The position numbers were made by a program, and so were the translations under genes. From contig NW_027473485.1 in NCBI RefSeq assembly GCF_050947335.1, forward strand, positions 186,001-250,000: a stretch of 64,000 nt of DNA, read 5' to 3'. The notes beneath the pieces are model-generated. The model was given only the letters and a program-made list of their open reading frames with translations, searched no databases and was not told the DNA's origin. Positions within the stretch are counted from its first letter, which is position 1; each line of letters starts with the position of its first letter. This stretch comes from Megachile rotundata. Lineage: Eukaryota; Arthropoda; Insecta; Hymenoptera; Megachilidae. This document shows, in pieces, positions 40,107 through 54,702 of this stretch.

Positions 40107-42482
40107 AATAATAAGAGAAATAAGTATAGTAATTATCGTTCTACCGATCATATAAGCATAATATGGCTAATAATATGAGTTAGATTGATAATAGTTAGTG
40201 TAATAAGTATAGTAATTGTCGTTCTGTCGATAATATAAGCATAATATGGCTAATAATATGAGTTAGATTGATAATAGTGAGTGTAATAAGTATAGTAATT
40301 GTAGTTCTATTGCTCATATAAGCATAATATGATTATTAATATGTGTTAGATTGATAATATTAAGAGTAATAAGTATAGTAAGTATCGTTCTAACCGATCA
40401 TATACGCATATATGGCTAATAATATGAGTTAGATTGATAATAATAAGAGTAAAAACTATAGTAATTGTCGTTCTATCGATCATATAAGCATAATATGGCT
40501 AATAATATGAGTTAGATTGATAACAATAAGAGTAATGAGTATAGTAATTGGCGTTCTGTCGATCATATAAGCATAATATGGCTAATAATATGAGTTAGAT
40601 TGATAACAATAAGTGTAATGAGTATAGTAATTGTCGTCCTATCGATCATATAAGCAGAATATGGCTAATAATATGAGTTAGATTGATAATAATATGAGCA
40701 ATAAGTATAGTAATTGTCGTTCTATCGATCACATAAGCATAATATGGCTAATAATATGAGTTAGATTGATGATAATAAAAGTGGTGAGTATAGTAATTGT
40801 CGTTCCATCGATCATATAAGCATAGTATGGCTAATAATATGAGTTTGATTGATAATAATAGGAGTAATAAGTATAGGAATTGTCGTTCTATCGATCACAT
40901 AAGCATAATATGGCTAATAATATGAGTTAAATTGATAATAATAAGAGTAATGAGTATAGTAGTTGTAGTTCTATCGATCATGTCTGCATAATATGGTTAA
41001 TAATATGAGCTAGATTGATAATAACAAGAGTAATAAGTATAGTAGTTGTAGTTCTATCGATCATATAAGCATAATGTGGCTAATAATATTAGTTAGATTG
41101 ATAATAATAAGAGTTGTGAGTATAGTAATTGTCGTTCTATCGATCATATAAGCATAATATGGCTAATAATATGAGTTAGATTGATAATAATAAGAGTAAT
41201 GAGTATAGTAATTGTCGTTCTATCGATCATGTAAGCATAATATGGCTAATAATATGAGTTAGATTGATAATAATAAGAGTAATAAGTATAGTAATTATCG
41301 TTCTACCGATCATGCAAGCATAATATAGCTAATAATATCAGTTAGATTGATAATAATAAGAGTCATGAGTATAGTACTTGTAGTTCTCTCGATCATATCT
41401 GCATAATATGGTTAATAATATCAGCTAGATTGATAATAATAAGAGTAATATGTATAGTAATTGTAGTTCGATCGGTCATATAAGCATAATATGGCTAATA
41501 ATATGAGTTAGATTGATAATAATAAGAGTAATAAGTATAGTAATTATCGCTCCATCGATCATACAAGCATAATGTGGCTAATAATATGAGTTAGATTGAT
41601 AATAATAAGAGAAATAAGTATAGTAATTATCGTTCTACCGATCATATAAGCATAATATGGCTAATAATGAGTTAGATTGATAATAGTTAGTGTAATATGT
41701 ATAGTAATTGTCGTTCTGTCGATCATATAAGCATAATATGGCTAATAATATGAGTTAGATTGATAACAATAGGAGTAATGAGTATAGTAATTGTCGTCCT
41801 ATCGATCATATAAGCAGAATATGGCTAATAATATGAGTTAGATTGATAATAATATGAGCAATAAGTATAGTAATTGTCATTCTATCGATCACATAAGCAT
41901 AATATGGCTAATAATATGAGTTAGATTGATAATAATAAAAGTGGTGAGCATAGTAATTGTCGTTCCATCGATCATATAAGCATAGTATGGCTAATAATAT
42001 GAGTTTGATTGATAATAATAGGAGTAATAAGTATAGTAATTGTCGTTCTATCGATCACATAAGCATAATATGGCTAATAATATGAGTTAAATTGATAATA
42101 ATAAGAGTAATGAGTATAGTAGTTGTAGTTCTATCGATCATGTCTGCATAATATGGTTAATAATATGAGCTAGATTGATAATAACAAGAGTAATAAGTAT
42201 AGTAATTGTAGTACTATCGATCATATAACCATAATGTGGCTAATAATATTAGTTAGATTGATAATAATAAGAGTTGTGAGTATAGTAATTGTCGTTCTAT
42301 CGATCATATAAGCATAATATGGCTAATAATATGAGTTAGATTGATAATAATAAGAGTAATGAGTATAGTAATTGTCGTTCTATCGATCATATAAGCATAA
42401 TATGGCTAATAATATGAGTTAGATTGATAATAATAAGAGTAATAAGTATAGTAATTATCGTTCTAACCGATCATACAAGCAT

Positions 42483-42565
42483 AATATGGCTAATAATATT
42501 AGTTAGATTGATAATAATAAGAGTCATGAGTATAGTAATTATCGTTCTACCGATCATATAAGCAT
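42483..42565 (+). repeat. Chimeric monomer, 3 monomers lost
   Basis: The left part is the GTCATGAG unit (ATATTAG, GAGTCATGAGTATAG), but the right part reads TAATTATCGTTCTACCGATC, which elsewhere belongs to the AGAGAAATAAG unit three places downstream. In the usual order (for example from 43,303) the GTCATGAG unit is followed by the AGCTAG/TTCGATCGGTC, TTCCACCGATC and AGAGAAATAAG units. Here the next unit is directly TAGTTAGTG. The crossover lies in the shared GTATAGTA stretch. The deletion is 249 bp in register. Confidence 0.85.
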
Positions 42566-42927
42566 AATATGGCTAATAATATGAGTTAGATTGATAATAG
42601 TTAGTGTAATAAGTATAGTAATTGTCGTTCTGTCGATCATATAAGCATAATATGGCTAATAATATGAGTTAGATTGATAATAGTGAGTGTAATAAGTATA
42701 GTAATTGTAGTTCTATTGCTCATATAAGCATAATATGATTATTAATATGTGTTAGGTTGATAATATTAAGAGTAATAAGTATAGTAATTATCGTTCTACC
42801 GATCATATACGCATATACGGCTAATAATATGAGTTAGATTGATAATAATAAGAGTAAAGACTATAGTAATTGTCGTTCTATCGATCATATAAGCATAATA
42901 TGGCTAATAATATGAGTTAGATTGATA

Positions 42928-42945
42928 ATAGTTAGTATTAAGTAT
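42928..42945 (+). repeat. 81-bp monomer variant, TAGTTAGTATTAAG
   Basis: Two bases are missing compared with TAGTTAGTGTATTAAG. The only other instance I saw is near 45,664, in the block that also shares the chimeric monomer and the rare GCATATACGGC junction (42,800 and 45,545). Confidence 0.85.
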
Positions 42946-43561
42946 AGTAATTGTCGTTCTGTCGATCATATAAGCATAATATGGCTAATAATATGAGTTA
43001 GATTGATAACAATAAGAGTAATGAGTATAGTAATTGTCGTCCTATCGATCATATAAGCAGAATATGGCTAATAATATGAGTTAGATTGATAATAATATGA
43101 GCAATATGTATAGTAATTGTCATTCTATCGATCACATAAGCATAATATGGCTAATAATATGAGTTAGATTGATAATAATAAGAGTAATGAGTATAGTAAT
43201 TGTCGTTCTATCGATCATATAAGCATAATATGGCTAATAATATGAGTTAGATTCATAATAATAAGAATAATATCTATAGTAATTATCGTTCTACCGATCA
43301 TACAAGCATAATATGGCTAATAATATTAGTTAGATTGATAATAATAAGAGTCATGAGTATAGTACTTGTAGTTCTCTCGATCATATCTGCATAATATGGT
43401 TAATAATATGAGCTAGATTGATAATAATAAGAGTAATATGTATAGTAATTGTAGTTCGATCGGTCACATAAGCATAATATGGCTAATAATATGAGTTAGA
43501 TTGATAATAATAAGAGTAATAAGTATAGTAATTAACGTTCCACCGATCATACAAGCATAAT

Positions 43562-45270
43562 GTGGCTAATAATATGAGTTAGATTGATAATAATAAGAGA
43601 AATAAGTATAGTAATTATCGTTCTACCGATCATATAAGCATAATATGGCTAATAATATGAGTTAGATTGATAATAGTTAGTGTAATAAGTATAGTAATTG
43701 TCGTTCTGTCGATAATATAAGCATAATATGGCTAATAATATGAGTTAGATTGATAATAGTGAGTGTAATAAGTATAGTAATTGTAGTTCTATTGCTCATA
43801 TAAGCATAATATGATTATTAATATGTGTTAGATTGATAATATTAAGAGTAATAAGTATAGTAAGTATCGTTCTACCGATCATATACGCATATATGGCTAA
43901 TAATATGAGTTAGATTGATAATAATAAGAGTAAAAACTATAGTAATTGTCGTTCTATCGATCATATAAGCATAATATGGCTAATAATATGAGTTAGATTG
44001 ATAACAATAAGAGTAATGAGTATAGTAATTGGCGTTCTGTCGATCATATAAGCATAATATGGCTAATAATATGAGTTAGATTGATAATAATAAGAGCAAT
44101 AAGTATAGTAATTGTCGTTCTATCGATCACATAAGCATAATATGGCTAATAATATGAGTTAGATTCATAATAATAAAAGTGGTGAGCATAGTAATTGTCG
44201 TTCCATCGATCATATAAGCATAGTATGGCTAATAATATGAGTTTGATTGATAATAATAGGAGTAATAAGTATAGTAATTATCGTTCTACCGATCATATAC
44301 GCATATATGGCTAATAATATGAGTTAGATTGATAATAATAAGAGTAAAAACTATAGTAATTGTCGTTCTATCGATCATATAAGCATAATATGGCTAATAA
44401 TATGAGTTAGATTGATAATAGTTAGTGTATTAAGTATAGTAATTGTCGTTCTGTCGATCATATAAGCATAATATGGCTAATAATATGAGTTAGATTGATA
44501 ACAATAAGTGTAATGAGTATAGTAATTGTCGTCCTATCGATCATATAAGCAGAATATGGCTAATAATATGAGTTAGATTGATAATAATATGAGCAATAAG
44601 TATAGTAATTGTCGTTCTATCGATCACATAAGCATAATATGGCTAATAATATGAGTTAGATTGATGATAATAAAAGTGGTGAGTATAGTAATTGTCGTTC
44701 CATCGATCATATAAGCATAGTATGGCTAATAATATGAGTTTGATTGATAATAATAGGAGTAATAAGTATAGGAATTGTCGTTCTATCGATCACATACGCA
44801 TAATATGGCTAATAATATGAGTTAAATTGATAATAATAAGAGTAATGAGTATAGTAGTTGTAGTTCTATCGATCATGTCTGCATAATATGGTTAATAATA
44901 TGAGCTAGATTGATAATAACAAGAGTAATAAGTATAGTAATTGTAGTACTATCGATCATATAACCATAATGTGGCTAATAATATTAGTTAGATTGATAAT
45001 AATAAGAGTTGTGAGTATAGTAATTGTCGTTCTATCGATCATATAAGCATAATATGGCTAATAATATGAGTTAGATTGATAATAATAAGAGTAATGAGTA
45101 TAGTAATTGTCGTTCTATCGATCATATAAGCATAATATGGCTAATAATATGAGTTAGATTGATAATAATAAGAGTAATAAGTATAGTAATTATCGTTCTA
45201 CCGATCATACAAGCATAATATGGCTAATAATATTAGTTAGATTGATAATAATAAGAGTCATGAGTATAGT
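43562..45270 (+). repeat. 1.7-kb copy of 37,262-38,970 (offset exactly 6,300 bp)
   Basis: The two segments stay in step for about 1,709 bp. Differences seen are GAGCATAGTTATTG versus GAGTATAGTAATTG (near 44,680), ATAGTAATTG versus ATAGGAATTG (44,769), CACATAAGCAT versus CACATACGCAT (44,794), TAGTTCTATCG versus TAGTACTATCG (44,945), TATAAGCAT versus TATAACCAT (44,960), CATGTAAGC versus CATATAAGC and CATGCAAGC versus CATACAAGC. The match ends inside the chimeric monomer. Confidence 0.86.
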
Positions 45271-45299
45271 AATTATCGTTCTACCGATCATATAAGCAT
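45217..45299 (+). repeat. Copy of the 42,483 chimeric monomer
   Basis: The same fusion (GAGTCATGAGTATAGTAATT followed by ATCGTTCTACC) occurs here with the same following units, including TAGTTAGTATTAAG with its 2-bp deletion (42,931 and 45,664). It was duplicated together with its neighbourhood. Confidence 0.85.
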
Positions 45300-46624
45300 A
45301 ATATGGCTAATAATATGAGTTAGATTGATAATAGTTAGTGTAATAAGTATAGTAATTGTCGTTCTGTCGATCATATAAGCATAATATGGCCAATAATATG
45401 AGTTAGATTGATAATAGTGAGTGTAATAAGTATAGTAATTGTAGTTCTATTGCTCATATAAGCATAATATGATTATTAATATGTGTTAGGTTGATAATAT
45501 TAAGAGTAATAAGTATAGTAATTATCGTTCTACCGATCATATACGCATATACGGCTAATAATATGAGTTAGATTGATAATAATAAGAGTAAAGACTATAG
45601 TAATTGTCGTTCTATCGATCATATAAGCATAATATGGCTAATAATATGAGTTAGATTGATAATAGTTAGTATTAAGTATAGTAATTGTCGTTCTGTCGAT
45701 CATATAAGCATAATATGGCTAATAATATGAGTTAGATTGATAACAATAAGAGTAATGAGTATAGTAATTGTCGTCCTATCGATCATATAAGCAGAATATG
45801 GCTAATAATATGAGTTAGATTGATAATAATATGAGCAATAAGTATAGTAATTGTCGTTCTATCGATCTCATAAGCATAATATGGCTAATAATATGAGTTA
45901 GATTGATAATAATAAAAGTGGTGAGCATAGTAATTGTCGTTCCATCGATCATATAAGCATAGTATGGCTAATAATATGAGTTTGATTGATAATAATAGGA
46001 GTAATAAGTATAGTAATTGTCGTTCTATCGATCACATAAGCATAATATGGCTAATAATATGAGTTAAATTGATAATAATAAGAGTAATGAGTATAGTAGT
46101 TGTAGTTCTATCGATCATGTCTGCATAATATGGTTAATAATATGAGCTAGATTGATAATAACAAGAGTAATAAGTATAGTAATTGTAGTTATATCGATCA
46201 TATAAGCATAATGTGGCTAATAATATTAGTTAGATTGATAATAATAAGAGTTGTGAGTATAGTAATTGTCGTTCCACCGATCATACAAGCATAATGTGGC
46301 TAATAATATGAGTTAGATTGATAATAGTTAGTGTAATAAGTATAGTAATTGTCGTTCTGTCGATCATATAAGCATAATATGGTTAATAATATGAGTTAGA
46401 TTGATAATAGTGAGTGTAATAAGTATAGTAATTGTCGTTCTCCCGATCATATAAGCATAAAATGGCTAATAATATGAGTTAGATTGATAATAGTAAGAGT
46501 AATGAGTATAGTAATTGTCGTTCTATCGATCATATAAGCATAATATGGCTAATAATATGAGTTAGATTGATAATAGTTAGTGTAATAAGTATAGTAATTG
46601 TCGTTCTGTCGATCATATAAGCAT

Positions 46625-46790
46625 AATATGGTTAATAATATGAGTTAGATTGATAATAGTATGAGTAATGAGTATAGTAATTGTCGTTCTATCGATCATA
46701 TAAGCATAATATGGCTAATAATATGAGTTAGATTGATAATAGTATGAGTAATGAGTATAGTAATTGTCGTTCTATCGATCATATAAGCAT
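46625..46790 (+). repeat. Single-monomer duplication (AATAGTATGAG unit)
   Basis: Units 46,625-46,707 and 46,708-46,790 both carry TTGATAATAGTATGAGTAAT and TTCTATCGATC. They differ only at monomer position 8 (GGTTA versus GGCTA). Confidence 0.8.
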
Positions 46791-46869
46791 AATATGGCTA
46801 ATAATATGAGTTAGATTGATAATAGTTAGTGTAATAAGTATAGTAATTGTCGTTCTGTCGATCATATAA

Positions 46870-47325
46870 GCATAATATGGTTAATAATATGAGTTACATT
46901 GATAATAGTGAGTGTAATAAGTATAGTAATTGTCGTTCTCCCGATCATATAAGCATAAAATGGCTAATAATATGAGTTAGATTGATAATAGTAAGAGTAA
47001 TGAGTATAGTAATTGTCGTTCTATCGATCATATAAGCATAATATGGCTAATAATATGAGTTAGGTTGATAATAATAAGAGTAATAAGTATAGCAATTGTC
47101 GTTCTATCGATCATATAAGCACAGTATGGCTAATAATATGAGTTAGGTTGATAATAATAAGAGTAATAAGTATAGTAATTGTCGTTCTATCGATCACATA
47201 AGCATAATATGTCTAATAATATTAGTTAGATTGATAATAATAAAAGTAGTGAGTATAGTAATTGTCGTTCTATCGATCATATAAGCATAATATGGCTAAT
47301 AATATGAGTTAGATTGATAACAATA
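46870..47325 (+). repeat. Zone-1-type block embedded in zone 3
   Basis: The ordered run CTCCCGATC unit, AAAATGGCTAATAATATGAG unit, TTAGGTTG unit with AGCAATTGTCG, GCACAGTATGG unit, then GTCTAATAATATTAG unit is the run found at about 1.05-1.4, 13.0-13.3, 16.9-17.2 and 19.9-20.2 kb. The GCACAGTATGG mark occurs at 1,241, 13,189, 17,089, 20,077 and then only at 47,119, 49,358 and 52,178. I saw one private change at the left end (GAGTTACATTG near 46,891). Confidence 0.83.
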
Positions 47326-49073
47326 AGAGTAATGAGTACAGTAATTGGCGTTCTGTCGATCATATAAGCATAATATGGCGAATAATATGAGTTAGATTGA
47401 TAATAATAAGAGCAATAAGTATAGTAATTGTCGTTCTATCGATCACATAAGCGTAATATGGCTAATAATATGAGTTAGATTGATAATAATAAGAGTAGTG
47501 AGCATAGTAATTGTCGTTCTATCGATCATATAAGCATAGTATGGCTAATAATATGAGTTAGATTGATAATAATAAGAGTAATAAGTATAGTAATTGTCGT
47601 TCTATCGATCACATAAGCATAATATGGCTAATAATATGAGTTAGATTGATAATAATAAGAGTAATGAGTATAGTAGTTGTCGTTCTATCGATCATATAAG
47701 CGTAATATGGCTAATAATATGAGTTAGATTGATAATAATAAGAGTAATATGTATAGTAATTATCGTTCTACCGATCATACAAGCATAATATGGCTAATAA
47801 TATTAGTTAGATTGATAATAATAAGAGTCATGAGTATAGTACTTGTAGTTCTCTCGATCATATCTGCATAATATGGTTAATAATATGAGCTAGATTGATA
47901 ATAATAAGAGTAATATGTATAGTAATTGTAGTTCGATCGGTCATATAAGCATAATATGGCTAATAATATGAGTTAGATTGATAATAATAAGAGTAATAAG
48001 TATAGTAATTATCGTTCCACCGATCATACAAGCATAATGTGGCTAATAATATGAGTTAGATTGATAATAATAAGAGAAATAAGTATAGTAATTATCGTTC
48101 TACCGATCATATAAGCATAATATGGCTAATAATATGAGTTAGATTGATAATAGTTAGTGTAATAAGTATAGTAATTGTCGTTCTGTCGATAATATAAGCA
48201 TAATATGGCTAATAATATGAGTTAGATTGATAATAGTGAGTGTAATAAGTATAGTAATTGTAGTTCTATTGCTCATATAAGCATAATATGATTATTAATA
48301 TGTGTTAGATTGATAATATTAAGAGTAATAAGTATAGTAATTATCGTTCTACCGATCATATAAGCATATATGGCTAATAATATGAGTTAGATTGATAATA
48401 ATAAGAGTAAAAACTATAGTAATTGTCGTTCTATCGATCATATAAGCATAATATGGCTAATAATATGAGTTAGATTGATAATAATAAGAGTAGTGGGCAT
48501 AGTAATTGTCGTTCTCTCGATCATATAAGCATAAAATGGCTCATAATATGAGTTAGATTGATAATAGTGAGTGTAATAAGTATAGTAATTGTAGTTCTAT
48601 TGCTCATATAAGCATAATATGATTATTAATATGTGTTAGATTGATAATATTAAGAGTAATAAGTATAGTAATTATCGTTCTACCGATCATATACGCATAT
48701 ATGGCTAATAATATGAGTTAGATTGATAATAATAAGAGTAAAAACTATAGTAATTGTCGTTCTATCGATCATATAAGCATAATATGGCTAATAATATGAG
48801 TTAGATTGATAATAGTTAGTGTATTAAGTATAGTAATTGTCGTTCTGTCGATCATATAAGCATAATATGGCTAATAATATGAGTTAGATTGATAACAATA
48901 AGAGTAATGAGTATAGTAATTGTCGTTCTATCGATCATATAAGCATAATATGGCTAATAATATGAGTTAGATTGATAATAGTATGAGTAATGAGTATAGT
49001 AATTGTCGTTCTATCGATCATATAAGCATAATATGGCTAATAATATGAGTTAGATTGATAATAGTTAGTGTAA

Positions 49074-51883
49074 TAAGTATAGTAATTGTCGTTCTGTCGA
49101 TCATATAAGCATAATATGGTTAATAATATGAGTTAGATTGATAATAGTGAGTGTAATAAGTATAGTAATTGTCGTTCTCCCGATCATATAAGCATAAAAT
49201 GGCTAATAATATGAGTTAGATTGATAATAGTAAGAGTAATGAGTATAGTAATTGTCGTTCTATCGATCATATAAGCATAATATGGCTAATAATATGAGTT
49301 AGGTTGATAATAATAAGAGTAATAAGTATAGCAATTGTCGTTCTATCGATCATATAAGCACAGTATGGCTAATAATATGAGTTAGGTTGATAATAATAAG
49401 AGTAATAAGTATAGTAATTGTCGTTCTATCGATCACATAAGCATAATATGTCTAATAATATTAGTTAGATTGATAATAATAAGAGTAGTGAGTATAGTAA
49501 TTGTCGTTCTATCGATCATATAAGCATAATATGGCTAATAATATGAGTTAGATTGATAACAATAAGAGTAATGAGTACAGTAATTGGCGTTCTGTCGATC
49601 ATATAAGCATAATATGGCTAATAATATGAGTTAGATTGATAATAATAAGAGCAATAAGTATAGTAATTGTCGTTCTATCGATCACATAAGCGTAATATGG
49701 CTAATAATATGAGTTAGATTGATAATAATAAGAGTAGTGAGCATAGTAATTGTCGTTCTATCGATCATATAAGCATAGTATGGCTAATAATATGAGTTAG
49801 ATTGATAATAATAAGAGTAATAAGTATAGTAATTGTCGTTCTATCGATCACATAAGCATAATATGGCTAATAATATGAGTTAGATTGATAATAATAAGAG
49901 TAATGAGTATAGTAGTTGTCGTTCTATCGATCATATAAGCGTAATATGGCTAATAATATGAGTTAGATTGATAATAATAAGAGTAATATGTATAGTAATT
50001 ATCGTTCTACCGATCATACAAGCATAATATGGCTAATAATATTAGTTAGATTGATAATAATAAGAGTCATGAGTATAGTACTTGTAGTTCTCTCGATCAT
50101 ATCTGCATAATATGGTTAATAATATGAGCTAGATTGATAATAATAAGAGTAATATGTATAGTAATTGTAGTTCGATCGGTCATATAAGCATAATATGGCT
50201 AATAATATGAGTTAGATTGATAATAATAAGAGTAATAAGTATAGTAATTAACGTTCCACCGATCATACAAGCATAATGTGGCTAATAATATGAGTTAGAT
50301 TGATAATAATAAGAGAAATAAGTATAGTAATTATCGTTCTACCGATCATATAAGCATAATATGGCTAATAATATGAGTTAGATTGATAATAGTTAGTGTA
50401 ATAAGTATAGTAATTGTCGTTCTGTCGATAATATAAGCATAATATGGCTAATGATATGAGTTAGATTGATAATAGTGAGTGTAATAAGTATAGTAATTGT
50501 AGTTCTATTGCTCATATAAGCATAATATGATTATTAATATGTGTTACATTGATAATATTAAGAGTAATAAGTATAGTAATTATCGTTCTACCGATCATAT
50601 ACGCATATATGGCTAATAATATGAGTTAGATTGATAATAATAAGAGTAAAAACTATAGTAATTGTCGTTCTATCGATCATATAAGCATAATATGGCTAAT
50701 AATATGAGTTAGATTGATAACAATAAGAGTAATGAGTATAGTAATTGGCGTTCTGTCGATCATATAAGCATAATATGGCTAATAATATGAGTTAGATTGA
50801 TAATAATAAGAGCAATAATTATAGTAATTGTCGTTCTATCGATCACATAAGCGTAATATGGCTAATAATATGAGTTAGATTGATAATAATAAGAGTAGTG
50901 AGCATAGTAATTGTCGTTCTATCGATCATATAAGCATAGTATGGCTAATAATATGAGTTAGATTGATAATAATAAGAGTAATAAGTATAGTAATTGTCGT
51001 TCTATCGATCACATAAGCATAATATGGCTAATAATATGAGTTAGATTGATAATAATAAGAGTAATGAGTATAGTAATTGTCGTTCTATCGATCATATAAG
51101 CATAATATGGCTAATAATGTGAATTAAATTGATAATAATAAGAGTAATATGTATAGTAATTATCGTTCTACCGATCATACAAGCATAATATGGCTAATAA
51201 TATTAGTTAGATTGATAATAATAAGAGTCATGAGTATAGTACTTGTAGTTCTCTCGATCATATCTGCATAATATGGTTAATAATATGAGCTAGATTGATA
51301 ATAATAAGAGTAATATGTATAGTAATTGTAGTTCGATCGGTCATATATGCATAATATGGCTAATAATATGAGTTAGATTGATAATAATAAGAGTAATAAG
51401 TATAGTAATTATCGTTCCACCGATCATACAAGCATAATGTGGCTAATAATATGAGTTAGATTGATAATAATAAGAGAAATAAGTATAGTAATTATCGTTC
51501 TACCGATCATATAAGCATAATATGGCTAATAATATGAGTTAGATTGATAATAGTTAGTGTAATAAGTATAGTAATTGTCGTTCTGTCGATAATATAAGCA
51601 TAATATGGCTAATAATATGAGTTAGATTGATAATAGTGAGTGTAATAAGTATAGTAATTGTAGTTCTATTGCTCATATAAGCATAATATGATTATTAATA
51701 TGTGTTAGATTGATAATATTAAGAGTAATAAGTATAGTAATTATCGTTCTACCGATCATATACGCATATATGGCTAATAATATGAGTTAGATTGATAATA
51801 ATAAGAGTAAAAACTATAGTAATTGTCGTTCTATCGATCATATAAGCATAATATGGCTAATAATATGAGTTAGATTGATAATA
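49074..51883 (+). repeat. 34-monomer repeat, copy 1 (2,810 bp)
   Basis: This matches 51,894-54,702 at an offset of 2,820 bp (34 x 83 less two 1-bp deletions), falling to 2,819 after a 1-bp deletion near 54,293. It starts with the zone-1-type block and continues through the ordered zone-3 units. Copy 1 has G at 50,198 (AATATGGCT), G at 50,658 (ACTATAGTA) and a private T at 50,819 (GCAATAATT). Confidence 0.9.
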
Positions 51884-51893
51884 GTTAGTGTAT

Positions 51894-54702
51894 TAAGTAT
51901 AGTAATTGTCGTTCTGTCGATCATATAAGCATAATATGGTTAATAATATGAGTTAGATTGATAATAGTGAGTGTAATAAGTATAGTAATTGTCGTTCTCC
52001 CGATCATATAAGCATAAAATGGCTAATAATATGAGTTAGATTGATAATAGTAAGAGTAATGAGTATAGTAATTGTCGTTCTATCGATCATATAAGCATAA
52101 TATGGCTAATAATATGAGTTAGGTTGATAATAATAAGAGTAATAAGTATAGCAATTGTCGTTCTATCGATCATATAAGCACAGTATGGCTAATAATATGA
52201 GTTAGGTTGATAATAATAAGAGTAATAAGTATAGTAATTGTCGTTCTATCGATCACATAAGCATAATATGTCTAATAATATTAGTTAGATTGATAATAAT
52301 AAGAGTAGTGAGTATAGTAATTGTCGTTCTATCGATCATATAAGCATAATATGGCTAATAATATGAGTTAGATTGATAACAATAAGAGTAATGAGTACAG
52401 TAATTGGCGTTCTGTCGATCATATAAGCATAATATGGCTAATAATATGAGTTAGATTGATAATAATAAGAGCAATAAGTATAGTAATTGTCGTTCTATCG
52501 ATCACATAAGCGTAATATGGCTAATAATATGAGTTAGATTGATAATAATAAGAGTAGTGAGCATAGTAATTGTCGTTCTATCGATCATATAAGCATAGTA
52601 TGGCTAATAATATGAGTTAGATTGATAATAATAAGAGTAATAAGTATAGTAATTGTCGTTCTATCGATCACATAAGCATAATATGGCTAATAATATGAGT
52701 TAGATTGATAATAATAAGAGTAATGAGTATAGTAGTTGTCGTTCTATCGATCATATAAGCGTAATATGGCTAATAATATGAGTTAGATTGATAATAATAA
52801 GAGTAATATGTATAGTAATTATCGTTCTACCGATCATACAAGCATAATATGGCTAATAATATTAGTTAGATTGATAATAATAAGAGTCATGAGTATAGTA
52901 CTTGTAGTTCTCTCGATCATATCTGCATAATATGGTTAATAATATGAGCTAGATTGATAATAATAAGAGTAATATGTATAGTAATTGTAGTTCGATCGGT
53001 CATATAAGCATAATATGTCTAATAATATGAGTTAGATTGATAATAATAAGAGTAATAAGTATAGTAATTAACGTTCCACCGATCATACAAGCATAATGTG
53101 GCTAATAATATGAGTTAGATTGATAATAATAAGAGAAATAAGTATAGTAATTATCGTTCTACCGATCATATAAGCATAATATGGCTAATAATATGAGTTA
53201 GATTGATAATAGTTAGTGTAATAAGTATAGTAATTGTCGTTCTGTCGATAATATAAGCATAATATGGCTAATGATATGAGTTAGATTGATAATAGTGAGT
53301 GTAATAAGTATAGTAATTGTAGTTCTATTGCTCATATAAGCATAATATGATTATTAATATGTGTTACATTGATAATATTAAGAGTAATAAGTATAGTAAT
53401 TATCGTTCTACCGATCATATACGCATATATGGCTAATAATATGAGTTAGATTGATAATAATAAGAGTAAAAACTATATTAATTGTCGTTCTATCGATCAT
53501 ATAAGCATAATATGGCTAATAATATGAGTTAGATTGATAACAATAAGAGTAATGAGTATAGTAATTGGCGTTCTGTCGATCATATAAGCATAATATGGCT
53601 AATAATATGAGTTAGATTGATAATAATAAGAGCAATAAGTATAGTAATTGTCGTTCTATCGATCACATAAGCGTAATATGGCTAATAATATGAGTTAGAT
53701 TGATAATAATAAGAGTAGTGAGCATAGTAATTGTCGTTCTATCGATCATATAAGCATAGTATGGCTAATAATATGAGTTAGATTGATAATAATAAGAGTA
53801 ATAAGTATAGTAATTGTCGTTCTATCGATCACATAAGCATAATATGGCTAATAATATGAGTTAGATTGATAATAATAAGAGTAATGAGTATAGTAATTGT
53901 CGTTCTATCGATCATATAAGCATAATATGGCTAATAATGTGAATTAAATTGATAATAATAAGAGTAATATGTATAGTAATTATCGTTCTACCGATCATAC
54001 AAGCATAATATGGCTAATAATATTAGTTAGATTGATAATAATAAGAGTCATGAGTATAGTACTTGTAGTTCTCTCGATCATATCTGCATAATATGGTTAA
54101 TAATATGAGCTAGATTGATAATAATAAGAGTAATATGTATAGTAATTGTAGTTCGATCGGTCATATATGCATAATATGGCTAATAATATGAGTTAGATTG
54201 ATAATAATAAGAGTAATAAGTATAGTAATTATCGTTCCACCGATCATACAAGCATAATGTGGCTAATAATATGAGTTAGATTGATAATAATAAGGAAATA
54301 AGTATAGTAATTATCGTTCTACCGATCATATAAGCATAATATGGCTAATAATATGAGTTAGATTGATAATAGTTAGTGTAATAAGTATAGTAATTGTCGT
54401 TCTGTCGATAATATAAGCATAATATGGCTAATAATATGAGTTAGATTGATAATAGTGAGTGTAATAAGTATAGTAATTGTAGTTCTATTGCTCATATAAG
54501 CATAATATGATTATTAATATGTGTTAGATTGATAATATTAAGAGTAATAAGTATAGTAATTATCGTTCTACCGATCATATACGCATATATGGCTAATAAT
54601 ATGAGTTAGATTGATAATAATAAGAGTAAAAACTATAGTAATTGTCGTTCTATCGATCATATAAGCATAATATGGCTAATAATATGAGTTAGATTGATAA
54701 TA
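51894..54702 (+). repeat. 34-monomer repeat, copy 2
   Basis: This copy differs from copy 1 by T at 53,018 (AATATGTCT), T at 53,478 (ACTATATTA), G at 53,639 and a 1-bp deletion near 54,293 (TAAGGAAATAAG). Part of it (from 52,439) is also the first half of the 38-monomer tandem duplication. The TAATGATATGAG change is shared by all copies (near 50,451, 53,271, 56,421). Confidence 0.9.
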
